37,393 bases of DNA from Desulfohalobiaceae bacterium S24 (lineage in GTDB: Bacteria; Desulfobacterota; Desulfovibrionia; Desulfovibrionales; Desulfothermaceae), in NCBI GenBank assembly GCA_011389765.1, contig JAABTT010000031.1:1-37393 (forward strand), read 5' to 3'. A program made the translations under genes and the position numbers. The notes under the pieces are model-generated. The model saw nothing but the letters and a program-made list of their open reading frames with translations, ran no database searches and had not been told where the DNA came from. This document shows positions 7,882 through 16,755 of the stretch, in pieces. Numbering within the stretch: position 1 is the first letter of the stretch; each line of letters starts with the position of its first letter.

Positions 7882-8985
7882 ATGGGAATATCAGCGCACA
7901 ACATCTGCAAGTCATTTGAAACCCTGCCTGTCTTGAAAAATGTGAGCCTGGACATAGAAGACGGGGCCTTCGTGACCCTGCTCGGAGCTACCGGCGCCGG
8001 GAAAACAACGCTCCTTCGAATCCTGTGCGGCATTGAACGGCCCGATTCCGGCCGGGTGCTCTACGACGGCACCGAGGTGACCAAAGTTCCGGTCCAGAAG
8101 CGGAATGTGGCCATGGTCTACCAGGAATTTATCAATTACCCCTCCATGACCATTTTCGAGAATATCGCCTCCCCCCTGCGCATATCCAAGACCGGCTATT
8201 CCAAACCCGAGATCGATCGACGCGTCCGGCAGACCGCCGAAATGCTGGGGCTGTCCGCGATCTTGTCCCATTATCCCGAGGAAGTCAGCGGCGGTCAGAA
8301 ACAGCGAACCGCCATCGCCAGGGCCCTGGCCAAGGATACGAAGTTCATCTTTCTGGACGAGCCCCTGGCCAATCTGGACTACAAGCTGCGGGAGGAGCTC
8401 CGGGGCGAGCTGAAGACGATCCTGGGGCAAAAGGGCGGGGTCGTGGTCTACGCCACTCCGGAGCCGGTGGACGCCCTGTCCATGTCCACACACGTGGGCT
8501 ACTTCGAAGCCGGGGAGCTGCTTCAATACGGCGAACTCGAAGAGGTCTATCGCCACCCCAGGCAGGTCGAGGTGGGGTCCTATTTCAGCTATCCGACCAT
8601 GAACATCATGGAGGCTAAAATCGTTCAGGATCAGGGCCGGACCCATCTCCGCGTCTCCGAGGCCATCAGCGTCGAGGTGACCTCCTTTGCGGATGAGCTA
8701 AAGGAGCAGGAATACCTGGTGGGAGTCCGGGCCTACAACCTGCACACCCACACGGACAGAACCGACATGATTTCCTTTCAGGCGACCCTGGAGCTGTCCG
8801 AGGAACTCGGTTCGGATACCGAACTCCATTTCCGACATGAAGGGATGCGCTTTGTAATGCTCATGCAGGAAGTCGTCCGCTACCCGCCGGACACCACGGT
8901 GACGGTCTATATGGACCCGAAAAGACTGTTCCTCTATTCAAAGACAACACGCGGCCTCGTTTTGAAAACCTTTCGCGAGGAGTGA
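7882..8985 (+). CDS. glpS: Glycerol ABC importer ATPase, GlpS-like
   Basis: A 367-residue cytoplasmic ABC ATPase of the MalK/UgpC size class: nucleotide-binding domain (~1-230) plus a C-terminal regulatory OB-type domain. Walker A is GATGAGKT (35-42), the Q-loop region is MVYQEFINYPSMT, the signature is canonical VSGGQKQR (SGGQ at 136-139), and Walker B/D-loop reads FIFLDEPLANLD. The H-loop histidine is missing: the expected Y-x-T-H is Y190-A-T-P193. The YQEFINYPS stretch and the neighbouring genes match the GlpS-type ATPase of rhizobial glycerol importers. GGGGAG precedes the ATG at 7882 by about ten bases. It should pair with the second ATPase, whose defects are complementary. Confidence 0.88.
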   Translation: MGISAHNICKSFETLPVLKNVSLDIEDGAFVTLLGATGAGKTTLLRILCGIERPDSGRVLYDGTEVTKVPVQKRNVAMVYQEFINYPSMTIFENIASPLRISKTGYSKPEIDRRVRQTAEMLGLSAILSHYPEEVSGGQKQRTAIARALAKDTKFIFLDEPLANLDYKLREELRGELKTILGQKGGVVVYATPEPVDALSMSTHVGYFEAGELLQYGELEEVYRHPRQVEVGSYFSYPTMNIMEAKIVQDQGRTHLRVSEAISVEVTSFADELKEQEYLVGVRAYNLHTHTDRTDMISFQATLELSEELGSDTELHFRHEGMRFVMLMQEVVRYPPDTTVTVYMDPKRLFLYSKTTRGLVLKTFREE

Positions 8986-9077
8986 AGCCGGATTGCTTCA
9001 ATCCAGGACCAGGGTCCTGGAGTCACTGGAAACCAGGAAAGCGACCGGCAGAGTCGCTTTGAGACTGGAGAAGACCA

Positions 9078-10172
9078 ATGGCCCGTATACAGCTCAAGAC
9101 CATCTCCCACACCTATCATCCGCCCGATCTCCCGGAGGAGGAAAAGGCCTACGCCGTTTCCAGTCTCGACATCAGCTGGGGGGACGGGACCTCCAATGCC
9201 CTGCTCGGTCCGTCCGGATGCGGCAAGACAACCATTTTGAATATCATTTCCGGACTGCTCCAGCCCACTGCGGGCCAGGTCCTGGTGGACGATCAGGACG
9301 TGACCCGCCTTTCCCCCCGCCAGCGGCGAATCGCCCAGGTCTTTCAGTTTCCCGTGGTCTACGACAGCATGAATGTCTTTGACAATCTGGCCTTTCCCCT
9401 GCGCAATCAGGGCCTGCCGGAGCAGAGCGTGCGCAAGAAAGTGCAGGAAGTGGCTGAAATCCTGGATCTGCAGGACTATCTGACCAATCCTCCGGCCAAG
9501 CTCAACGCCGCAGAAAAGCAGAAAATATCCCTCGGACGGGGAATCGTCCGAGAAGACACCGCCGCGGTCCTCCTGGACGAGCCCCTGACCGTGATCGATC
9601 CCAAGCTCAAAGGCAGCATGCGCCGGAAACTCCGGCAGGTGCAGCGGGACCTGCAGAAAACCATGATTTATGTGACCCACGATCAGCACGAGGCCCTGAC
9701 CTTTGCCGATGACGTGACCATCGTCAAGGACGGACGACTCGTGCAGAAAGGCTCTCCGGAAGAGCTCCACTCCGAGCCGGCCAGCCCGTTCATCGGGTAC
9801 TTCATCGGCAGCCCCGGCATGAACATCCTGGGCTGTTCGCTTAAGGGGGAAGAACTCCGCTTCCAGGACTTCAGCCTGGGCCTCAGCCCGGAGTTTCTCT
9901 CCCGGATTCGAGGAACGGGCCCCGATCTGCAACTGGGCATCAGGCCGGAATTCATCCGGGTCAGCCCCGAGCCGGGGGAGAATACCGTCCCCTTCGAGGT
10001 TGCGGTCATCGAGAATACCGGGGCCTACTGGGTGGTGACCTATGTCAAGGAATCGCTGAGAATCAAGGCCCGGGTTCCGGAGTCCATGCGCGTTCAGGAG
10101 GGTCAAAAGCATTACCTCGCCTTTCCTGAAGACAGGGTCAATCTTTTTCAGAACGAGCAGCGCGTGATCTAA
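9078..10172 (+). CDS. glpT: Glycerol ABC importer ATPase, GlpT-like (not the glycerol-3-phosphate antiporter)
   Basis: A 364-residue ABC ATPase, the second of the pair. Walker A is GPSGCGKT (44-51), the Q-loop region is AQVFQFPVVYDSMNVFDNLAFPL, Walker B reads AVLLDEPLTVIDPKL and the H-loop is normal (YVTHDQ, H201). The signature motif is degenerate: LSGGQ is replaced by L142-N-A-A-E followed by KQKISLGRGIVR. A C-terminal regulatory domain follows from ~240. In rhizobial systems the two ATPases GlpS and GlpT serve one importer; the symbol here is used in that sense. GGAGAAG precedes the ATG at a normal distance. The gene begins 92 bases after glpS. Confidence 0.87.
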   Translation: MARIQLKTISHTYHPPDLPEEEKAYAVSSLDISWGDGTSNALLGPSGCGKTTILNIISGLLQPTAGQVLVDDQDVTRLSPRQRRIAQVFQFPVVYDSMNVFDNLAFPLRNQGLPEQSVRKKVQEVAEILDLQDYLTNPPAKLNAAEKQKISLGRGIVREDTAAVLLDEPLTVIDPKLKGSMRRKLRQVQRDLQKTMIYVTHDQHEALTFADDVTIVKDGRLVQKGSPEELHSEPASPFIGYFIGSPGMNILGCSLKGEELRFQDFSLGLSPEFLSRIRGTGPDLQLGIRPEFIRVSPEPGENTVPFEVAVIENTGAYWVVTYVKESLRIKARVPESMRVQEGQKHYLAFPEDRVNLFQNEQRVI

Positions 10173-10214
10173 AACTTTTCAGGTATACACTCCAGCCCGT
10201 CGAGGTCATTGGTC

Positions 10215-11072
10215 ATGAGTAACAGAGCCTGGCTTTTTCTCATCCCCGCATTGGTCCTTTTGTCCATCAGCGCCTTCATCCCCCTGATGACGGTCATCAA
10301 CTATTCCCTGCACTACATTTTCGCCGGTTCGGCGCCGACCTACGTCGGCTTTGAAAACTACGTTGAGGTGCTCAATGATCCCGCCTTCTTGAAGGCCCTG
10401 GGCCGGCAGATGGTGTTCAGCCTGATGATCCTGGTGGTCGAAGTCCCCCTGGGCATCGGCATCGCCCTGGCCATGCCCAGAAAAGGCAAAGGAGTGGCCC
10501 TGACCCTGGTCTTCTTGGGCATCCCCCTGCTCATTCCCTTCAATGTGGTGGGCATCATCGCCAGGGTCTTCACCCAGTCCTCTATCGGGGTCGTGCCCGA
10601 ATTCTTCGCTCTGTTCAACTATGACTACAACGTGTCCCTGCATACCACCGATGCCATTTTGACCATATTTTTCCTGGACGTCTGGCACTGGACCCCGCTG
10701 GTGGCTCTGCTCTGTTATGCCGGCCTGCAGTCGATTCCGGACGCCTTCTACCAGGCAGCCCAGATCGACGGGGCCTCGGCCTGGAAGACATTCCGCTACG
10801 TGACCCTGCCCAAGCTGCGGCCGGTGCTGATCATCGGCGTCCTGCTCAGGTTCATGGATTCGTTCAAGATTTATGCCGAACCGCTTCTGCTGACCGGGGG
10901 CGGGCCGGGGGACGCGACCACCTTTTTGAGCCTGCATGTGGCCCGGAAGGCCGAATCCTACGAACTGGGCTACGCAGGGGCCTCGTCCATTATCTATCTG
11001 TTCATCGTCATCGTCTTCAGCTACCTATTCTTTCAATTGCTGACCAATATCGGCACAGGAGAGAACAAATGA
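10215..11072 (+). CDS. glpP: Glycerol ABC importer permease, MalF-type (GlpP-like)
   Basis: A 285-residue inner-membrane permease with six predicted transmembrane helices, the first at residues ~5-28 (AWLFLIPALVLLSISAFIPLM). The cytoplasmic coupling (EAA) loop YQAAQIDGASAWKTFRYVTLPKLRPVLI (read in two parts, ~175-202) contacts the ATPase pair. The GGGPGDATTFLSLHVARKA segment near the C terminus is also typical of MalF-like sugar and polyol permeases. The ATG at 10215 is chosen; an in-frame TTG two codons earlier is unlikely. It overlaps the second permease gene by four bases (ATGA). Confidence 0.9.
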   Translation: MSNRAWLFLIPALVLLSISAFIPLMTVINYSLHYIFAGSAPTYVGFENYVEVLNDPAFLKALGRQMVFSLMILVVEVPLGIGIALAMPRKGKGVALTLVFLGIPLLIPFNVVGIIARVFTQSSIGVVPEFFALFNYDYNVSLHTTDAILTIFFLDVWHWTPLVALLCYAGLQSIPDAFYQAAQIDGASAWKTFRYVTLPKLRPVLIIGVLLRFMDSFKIYAEPLLLTGGGPGDATTFLSLHVARKAESYELGYAGASSIIYLFIVIVFSYLFFQLLTNIGTGENK

Positions 11073-11866
11073 AGAAGAAAAACATCTTTTTGATCCTGTA
11101 CCTCATTGCCCTCTTTGTTCCAATCTACTGGATGATCAACACCTCGCTCAAGACCGACAATGAAATCCTGAAGGGACTGACTTTTTTTCCCAAGGATGTG
11201 ACCTTCAAAAACTATGTGGAGATCTTCACCTCCCCCTTGTGGCGGACCAGCTTTCTCAACTCCATCATCTATGTCTGCCTGAATGTGATCATCAGCCTGG
11301 TTGCCGCCATTCCCGGGGCCTATGCCTTTTCCCGCTGGAAGTTCCGAGGCGATCATCATCTCTTCTTCTGGCTTTTGACCAACCGCATGGCCCCGGCCGC
11401 CGTGTTCATGGTCCCCTTTACCGAACTCTACTACACCATGCACATCTATGACACCCACCTGGCCGTGGCCCTGGCCCACTGCCTGTTCAACATCCCCCTG
11501 GCCATCTGGATTCTGGAAGGCTTCATGTCCGGCATCCCCAGGGAGATCGACGAAACCGCCTTTATCGACGGCTACAGCTTCCCCCATTTCTTCAGGAAGA
11601 TCTTCTTTCCGCTGGTGGCTCCCGGGGTCGGAGTGGCCGCCTTCTTCTGCTTCACCTTTTCCTGGATCGAACTCATCCTGGCCAAGGCCCTGACCGTGAC
11701 CAATGCCAAGCCCGTGGTGGTCACCCTGACCGTGGGCATCGGGGCCGAGGGGGTACGCTGGGGCCTGCTGGCCGCGGCAGGGGTGCTGACCATCGTGCCG
11801 GGAGCCATCGTGGTCTATTTCGTGCGCAACTATATGGCCAAAGGCTTTGCCCTGGGGAGGGTGTGA
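11069..11866 (+). CDS. glpQ: Glycerol ABC importer permease, MalG-type (GlpQ-like)
   Basis: A 265-residue inner-membrane permease with six predicted helices. The N-terminal helix (NIFLILYLIALFVPIYWMI) is followed by a periplasmic stretch and the MalG-like FLNSIIYV. The EAA coupling loop reads PREIDETAFIDGYSFPHFF and continues FRKIFFPLVAPG (about residues 155-185). The product forms the translocation pore with GlpP. Its start lies inside the stop of glpP (ATGA), and GlpU follows within three bases of its own stop. The symbol follows rhizobial glycerol importer naming and is unrelated to the phosphodiesterase GlpQ. Confidence 0.9.
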   Translation: MKKKNIFLILYLIALFVPIYWMINTSLKTDNEILKGLTFFPKDVTFKNYVEIFTSPLWRTSFLNSIIYVCLNVIISLVAAIPGAYAFSRWKFRGDHHLFFWLLTNRMAPAAVFMVPFTELYYTMHIYDTHLAVALAHCLFNIPLAIWILEGFMSGIPREIDETAFIDGYSFPHFFRKIFFPLVAPGVGVAAFFCFTFSWIELILAKALTVTNAKPVVVTLTVGIGAEGVRWGLLAAAGVLTIVPGAIVVYFVRNYMAKGFALGRV

Positions 11867-11868
11867 TC

Positions 11869-12168
11869 ATGTGGGACTGGATCGCGTACAATACTTCCTG
11901 GATGTACTGGACCCTGCCCAGCCTCCTGGCCATCGGCGGGCTGTTTGCCGCCATTGCCTTGATGGCGGCCTGGGACATGATCGCCCCCTCGACCCTGCGC
12001 AGGGGCTTTTTTCCCATTCAGACCACCCGGGGGGATCGTTTTTTTATCGGGGTCATTTCCATGATCGCCATATTTCTCATCTACCTGGCCTTCCTGGGAC
12101 AAACCGCCCTCTGGATCCCGCTGTCCATCTCCATAGCCTGGTTTGCGCTCGAAGGCGTCTGGGGTTAG
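11869..12168 (+). CDS. glpU: Small DUF2160-like membrane protein of the glycerol importer (GlpU-like)
   Basis: A 99-residue integral membrane protein with three hydrophobic stretches (around 14-36, 57-76 and 78-97) and a conserved-looking polar middle (MIAPSTLRRGFFPIQTTRGDRFFIG). Small proteins of this type (DUF2160) sit between permease and binding-protein genes in glycerol-type ABC operons; their molecular function is not established. The ATG at 11869 is preferred because GGGGAGG (11854-11860) lies eight bases before it. A GTG at 11863, overlapping the glpQ stop, would be only two bases from that site. Confidence 0.82.
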   Translation: MWDWIAYNTSWMYWTLPSLLAIGGLFAAIALMAAWDMIAPSTLRRGFFPIQTTRGDRFFIGVISMIAIFLIYLAFLGQTALWIPLSISIAWFALEGVWG

Positions 12169-12173
12169 CTCTT

Positions 12174-12221
12174 ATGAAATTCAAGATGCGAACTTTAACT
12201 GCAAAGGAGGTGATACGTTAA
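12174..12221 (+). other. 15-codon mini-ORF containing an orphan Shine-Dalgarno
   Basis: An ATG five bases after the glpU stop opens a 15-residue frame (MKFKMRTLTAKEVIR). Its last codons contain AAAGGAGGTGAT (12203-12214), a full match to the anti-Shine-Dalgarno, yet no start codon lies at a usable distance downstream. TTTAAC (12194-12199) and GTTAAA (12217-12222) could pair and place that site in a loop. It may be a ribosome standby or coupling element for the binding-protein gene 50 bases later, or mere debris. Confidence 0.3.
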
Positions 12222-12270
12222 AAAGAGACATTTGATGTGTTGAAGAATTTTTTTACCAAAGGAGGTCCAC

Positions 12271-13971
<1,701 letters not shown>

Positions 13972-13981
13972 GGCTCTCCTG

Positions 13982-14010
13982 TATCAGCCCTGCCGCTGGC
14001 AGGGCTGATA
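13982..14010 (+). terminator. Hairpin after the glpV gene
   Basis: A 13-bp perfect stem (13982-13994 with 13998-14010) and a 3-base loop begin 10 bases after the glpV stop. They are followed by an AT-rich tract ending in CTTTTT. It is probably a terminator or an mRNA-stabilising 3' structure for the binding-protein message. Its right half recurs at 14219-14238. Confidence 0.7.
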
Positions 14011-14031
14011 TATATCTTTTTGATATCTATG

Positions 14032-14200
14032 ACAATATATGACTAAGCTGTTATGCTATTCATCTTGAATTCCACGACTGCCAGTTTAGCAACGAAGAAA
14101 CTTGGGTCACCCCCTCCGTCATTCCGGCGAAAGCCGGAATCCAGACTGAGAATGTAAGAGCTGGACCCCGGCCTACGCCGGGGTGACGGAGAAAGCAAAG
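14032..14200 (+). repeat. Dispersed intergenic repeat, copy A
   Basis: About 170 bases that recur, inverted, at 29976-30168. Shared landmarks in order are ACAATATA, GACTAAGCT, CATCTTGAA, CGACTGCCAGTTT, GAAACTT and TCCGTCATTCCGGC. Then come palindrome 1 (14121-14140), CCAGACTGA, palindrome 2 (14165-14184) and GAGAAAG. The two palindromes have 8-bp arms and 4-base loops. The ends look like a REP/MITE-type family. Confidence 0.78.
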
Positions 14201-14218
14201 TCTATTTCATAAGAGCTT

Positions 14219-14325
14219 TGCCGCTGGCAGGGCTGATACATAACTATCTGAATTGAAGATAAATATACGATAATTTTGATACACAGATGTTGAATCTCGC
14301 GACTGTCAGTGATCGAGGATCGGTC
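14219..14325 (+). repeat. Degenerate partial copy of the glpV-3' / repeat unit
   Basis: TGCCGCTGGCAGGGCTGATA (14219-14238) exactly repeats 13991-14010. The AT-rich stretch after it ends in a motif (TTGAATCTCGCGACTGTCAG, 14289-14308) resembling the CTTGAA...CGACTGCCAG part of copy A. It looks like an older tandem duplication of the first 90-100 bases. Confidence 0.55.
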
Positions 14326-14383
14326 CCGGACCGGAAACAGCGCTCCGGGTCCGTTGTCTGGCAAAACGTCGCAAAACCGTGGG

Positions 14384-14420
14384 CAAGGGGCTCAAGCCGG
14401 GCTTGAGCCCCTTGATTTTT
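14384..14420 (+). terminator. Strong hairpin with T tract upstream of glpK
   Basis: A 14-bp perfect stem (14384-14397 with 14401-14414), 3-base loop, then ATTTTT. It lies 114 bases before the glpK ATG. It may end read-through from the transporter operon or act as an attenuator in a glpK leader. Confidence 0.7.
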
Positions 14421-14533
14421 GGGCTGTGTCGCCCTATGCTGTATAAAAGATCAGGGGACATAATCAGGGTGTGGGGGTGCAGCCCGGACAGGCTGAAATT
14501 CCGAGGACGCATAGGCGAGAAGGAGTACATCAC

Positions 14534-16045
14534 ATGCCGCAGTATATCGGAGCCGTGGACCAGGGAACAACCAGCAGCCGGTTCATCATTTTTGATCATG
14601 AAGGCCGGATTGCGGGTCAGGATCAGATGGAGCACCGGCAGATTTTCCCCCAACCCGGCTGGGTGGAGCACGATCCCCTGGAAATCTGGGAGAATACCCA
14701 GGCGGTCATCCAGGGGGCTCTGGCCAAGTCCGGGATCAAGGGATCCCAGCTGGCGGCCTTGGGCATCACCAATCAGCGGGAGACGTGCCTCGTCTGGGAC
14801 CGGAGCAGCGGCAGACCTTTTTTCAACGCCATTGTCTGGCAGTGCGCCAGGACCCATGATATCTGCCGGCAGCTCATTGCCGAGGGCGGCCAGGACCGCT
14901 TCCGGGAGACAACCGGTCTGCCGGTTTCCACCTATTTTTCCGGGCCGAAGATCAAGTGGATTTTGGATGCCGTGCCTGAAGCCAGGCAGGCTGCCGAAGC
15001 CGGGGACGCCCTGTACGGCACCATGGAGACCTGGATCATCTGGTGGCTGACCGGAGGGCCCCGGGGGGGCGCCCATGTCACGGACGTGACCAATGCCGGC
15101 CGGACCATGCTCATGGACCTGCATTCACTGCAATGGAACGAGGAAATCTGCAGGATTCTCGATATCCCGCTTTCCGGCCTTCCCAGAATTGTGCCCTCCA
15201 GCGACAGCGTTTCCTGGGGGCCGACTTCCGAACAGGGCCCGTTGAAGGCCCGAGTTCCGGTCTGCGGGGCCGTGGGGGACCAGCAGGCCGCCCTGGTGGG
15301 CCAGGCCTGCTTTGAGCCGGGAGAAGCCAAAAATACCTACGGGACCGGATGTTTTCTGCTTCTGCACACCGGCCATGAGCCCATTGCCTCAGAGCACGGT
15401 CTGTTGACCACTCTGGCCTATCAGTTCAGCGGGCGGAAGCCTTCGTATTGTCTGGAAGGGTCCATCGCCATTGCCGGGGCTCTGGTGCAGTGGCTCAGGG
15501 ACAATCTCGGGCTGATTGCAGATGCCCGGGAAGTTGAAAGCCTGGCTGCCCAGGTGGAGGACACGGCGGGGGTCTATGTGGTTCCCGCTTTTTCCGGCCT
15601 GCTGGCTCCCTATTGGCGGCCGGACGCCAGGGGCGTGATCACCGGATTGACCCGCTATGCCGACAAGCATCATCTGGCCAGAGCGGTGCTCGAAGCCACG
15701 GCCTACCAGACCAGGGATATTGTCGAGGCCATGAACAAAGACTCCGGGGTTAATCTCAGCAAACTGAAAGCGGATGGGGGCATGGTGGTCAATGAGCTGC
15801 TCATGCAGTTTCAGTCCGATATCCTCGATGTCCCGGTCATCAGACCCCAGGTGGCCGAAACCACCTGTCTGGGGGCGGCCTATGCCGCCGGAATCGCCTC
15901 CGGCTACTGGTCCGGCCGGGAGGAGCTCCGCAACAACTGGGTCGAGGACAGGCGCTGGACCCCGAACATGGAGGCAGCCCTCAGAGAGGCAAAATATCAG
16001 AAATGGAAGGCGGCTGTGGAACGGACCTTCGGCTGGGTGGAATGA
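14534..16045 (+). CDS. glpK: Glycerol kinase
   Basis: A 503-residue FGGY-family kinase that converts glycerol and ATP to sn-glycerol-3-phosphate (E. coli 502). The N terminus shows the ATP-phosphate loop [18 protein letters not shown] (~8-25). NQREStype contact is seen as [14 protein letters not shown] near 80-92, and the central ATP region is [16 protein letters not shown] with [14 protein letters not shown] (~255-287). The FGGY signature region near residue 360 is [20 protein letters not shown], then [24 protein letters not shown]. The ATG at 14534 follows AGGAG by eight bases; upstream in-frame codons are non-homologous. It completes the pathway between the importer and GlpAB. Confidence 0.96.
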   Translation: MPQYIGAVDQGTTSSRFIIFDHEGRIAGQDQMEHRQIFPQPGWVEHDPLEIWENTQAVIQGALAKSGIKGSQLAALGITNQRETCLVWDRSSGRPFFNAIVWQCARTHDICRQLIAEGGQDRFRETTGLPVSTYFSGPKIKWILDAVPEARQAAEAGDALYGTMETWIIWWLTGGPRGGAHVTDVTNAGRTMLMDLHSLQWNEEICRILDIPLSGLPRIVPSSDSVSWGPTSEQGPLKARVPVCGAVGDQQAALVGQACFEPGEAKNTYGTGCFLLLHTGHEPIASEHGLLTTLAYQFSGRKPSYCLEGSIAIAGALVQWLRDNLGLIADAREVESLAAQVEDTAGVYVVPAFSGLLAPYWRPDARGVITGLTRYADKHHLARAVLEATAYQTRDIVEAMNKDSGVNLSKLKADGGMVVNELLMQFQSDILDVPVIRPQVAETTCLGAAYAAGIASGYWSGREELRNNWVEDRRWTPNMEAALREAKYQKWKAAVERTFGWVE

Positions 16046-16124
16046 GACGATATTCGAAAATGGTAAATTCTATTGTATCCGTTACGGATCTGAGTGATTC
16101 AAAACCTGAACAGGGGGTATAGGC

Positions 16125-16502
16125 ATGAGCTTTCCGATCAAGATTCGCATTAATGATCTGGAGTTGCAGGGCGAATTGAACGAGACCAAAGCGGGCCGGG
16201 CTCTGGCTGCAGGCCTTCCGTTTAGGGTCGAGGCCCAGCGCTGGGGTGAGGAGCTTTACGGCAATACCGACAAATCATTCGGTCCTTTTGGGGAGGCCGG
16301 ACAAGAGCTCATGGAGGTCGGTGATCTGGCCTATCATGACGATACCGGCTGGTTCTGCATCTTCTGGGGGCCGACGCCTTCCAGCCGGGGAGATGAGATC
16401 CGGGCTGCCTTTCCGGTCCAGAAAGTGGGTGTGGTTCAGGGAGACTGGCAGGCGGTGAGCCGTATCAGCGGCTCGATCAAAGTAGTGGTTGAATCCCTGT
16501 GA
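16125..16502 (+). CDS. Cyclophilin-like fold protein (PF04126-type)
   Basis: A 125-residue small protein of the bacterial cyclophilin-like family (TM1367 type). Diagnostic stretches are AAGLPFRVEAQRWGEELYG, GDLAYHDDTGWFCIFWGPTPSS and the C-terminal FPVQKVGVVQGDW. The fold is that of cyclophilin, but peptidyl-prolyl isomerase residues are not conserved in the family and the biological role is unknown. AGGGGG precedes the ATG. It begins 80 bases after glpK in the same direction and is probably co-transcribed with it, ending before a shared bidirectional terminator. A link with glycerol metabolism is only suggested by position. Confidence 0.8.
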   Translation: MSFPIKIRINDLELQGELNETKAGRALAAGLPFRVEAQRWGEELYGNTDKSFGPFGEAGQELMEVGDLAYHDDTGWFCIFWGPTPSSRGDEIRAAFPVQKVGVVQGDWQAVSRISGSIKVVVESL

Positions 16503-16530
16503 TTCTCGTATGAAACTTCGGAGTTTTTCC

Positions 16531-16625
16531 TCGGAATCGGTATCACCATCGGAATCGGTATCGAGAATTGATATGATGAGGATTAAGACTTCGATTCCGA
16601 TAGCGATAGCGATTCCGATCCCGAA
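16531..16625. repeat. GATTCCGATAGC-type simple repeat forming a long imperfect inverted repeat
   Basis: The left arm (16531-16566) is made of TCGGAATCGGTATC units and the right arm (16589-16625) of complementary GATTCCGATAGCGATAGC units. They could fold on each other. It is non-coding sequence between the cyclophilin-like gene and the convergent aminotransferase gene. Confidence 0.6.
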
Positions 16626-16697
16626 CCGGGCCTCTTTCTCAATTTTCTTCGTTGATCAAACTGGCCGATCCGCCCGGCCAGCGGCCGGCGCTGACAC

Positions 16698-16753
16698 GAA
16701 AAAGGCCTGTTGCTGATTTTCGAACAAGGATCCGACCGGCACAGGCCTTTTTC
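16698..16753. terminator. Bidirectional terminator between convergent genes
   Basis: GAAAAAGGCCTGT (16698-16710) is the exact complement of 16741-16753. In each direction the stem ends in a run of T, so it can serve both the glpK-side transcript and the aminotransferase gene on the - strand. The loop is 30 bases. Confidence 0.72.
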
Positions 16754-16755
16754 GA

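Larger units (their letters stand above)
13972..14533. other. 562-base intergenic region before glpK, rich in palindromes and repeats
   Basis: No gene is credible here. In order it holds a 13-bp hairpin after glpV, a dispersed repeat with two inner palindromes (14032-14200), a second copy of a 20-base motif with a degenerate repeat tail (14219-14325), and a 14-bp terminator-like hairpin (14384-14420) in front of glpK. Confidence 0.75.

Noticed and set aside
8934-10112. Long - strand open frame (392 codons) opposite the GlpT-like ATPase
   Set aside because: The + strand encodes a clear ABC ATPase with Walker motifs. The antisense peptide is His/Gly/Asp-rich in the manner of reverse-frame translation.
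12203-12214. Sequence resembling the 16S rRNA 3' end region
   Set aside because: It is the complement of the anti-Shine-Dalgarno, i.e. a ribosome-binding site, and no other rRNA sequence surrounds it.
14105-14200. Possible CRISPR-like repeats from the palindromes
   Set aside because: There are only two different palindromes with no regular spacer-repeat pattern, and no cas genes are present.
16489-16716. 75-codon frame after the cyclophilin-like gene
   Set aside because: It consists of translated GATTCC/GATAGC repeats and overlaps the preceding stop region.
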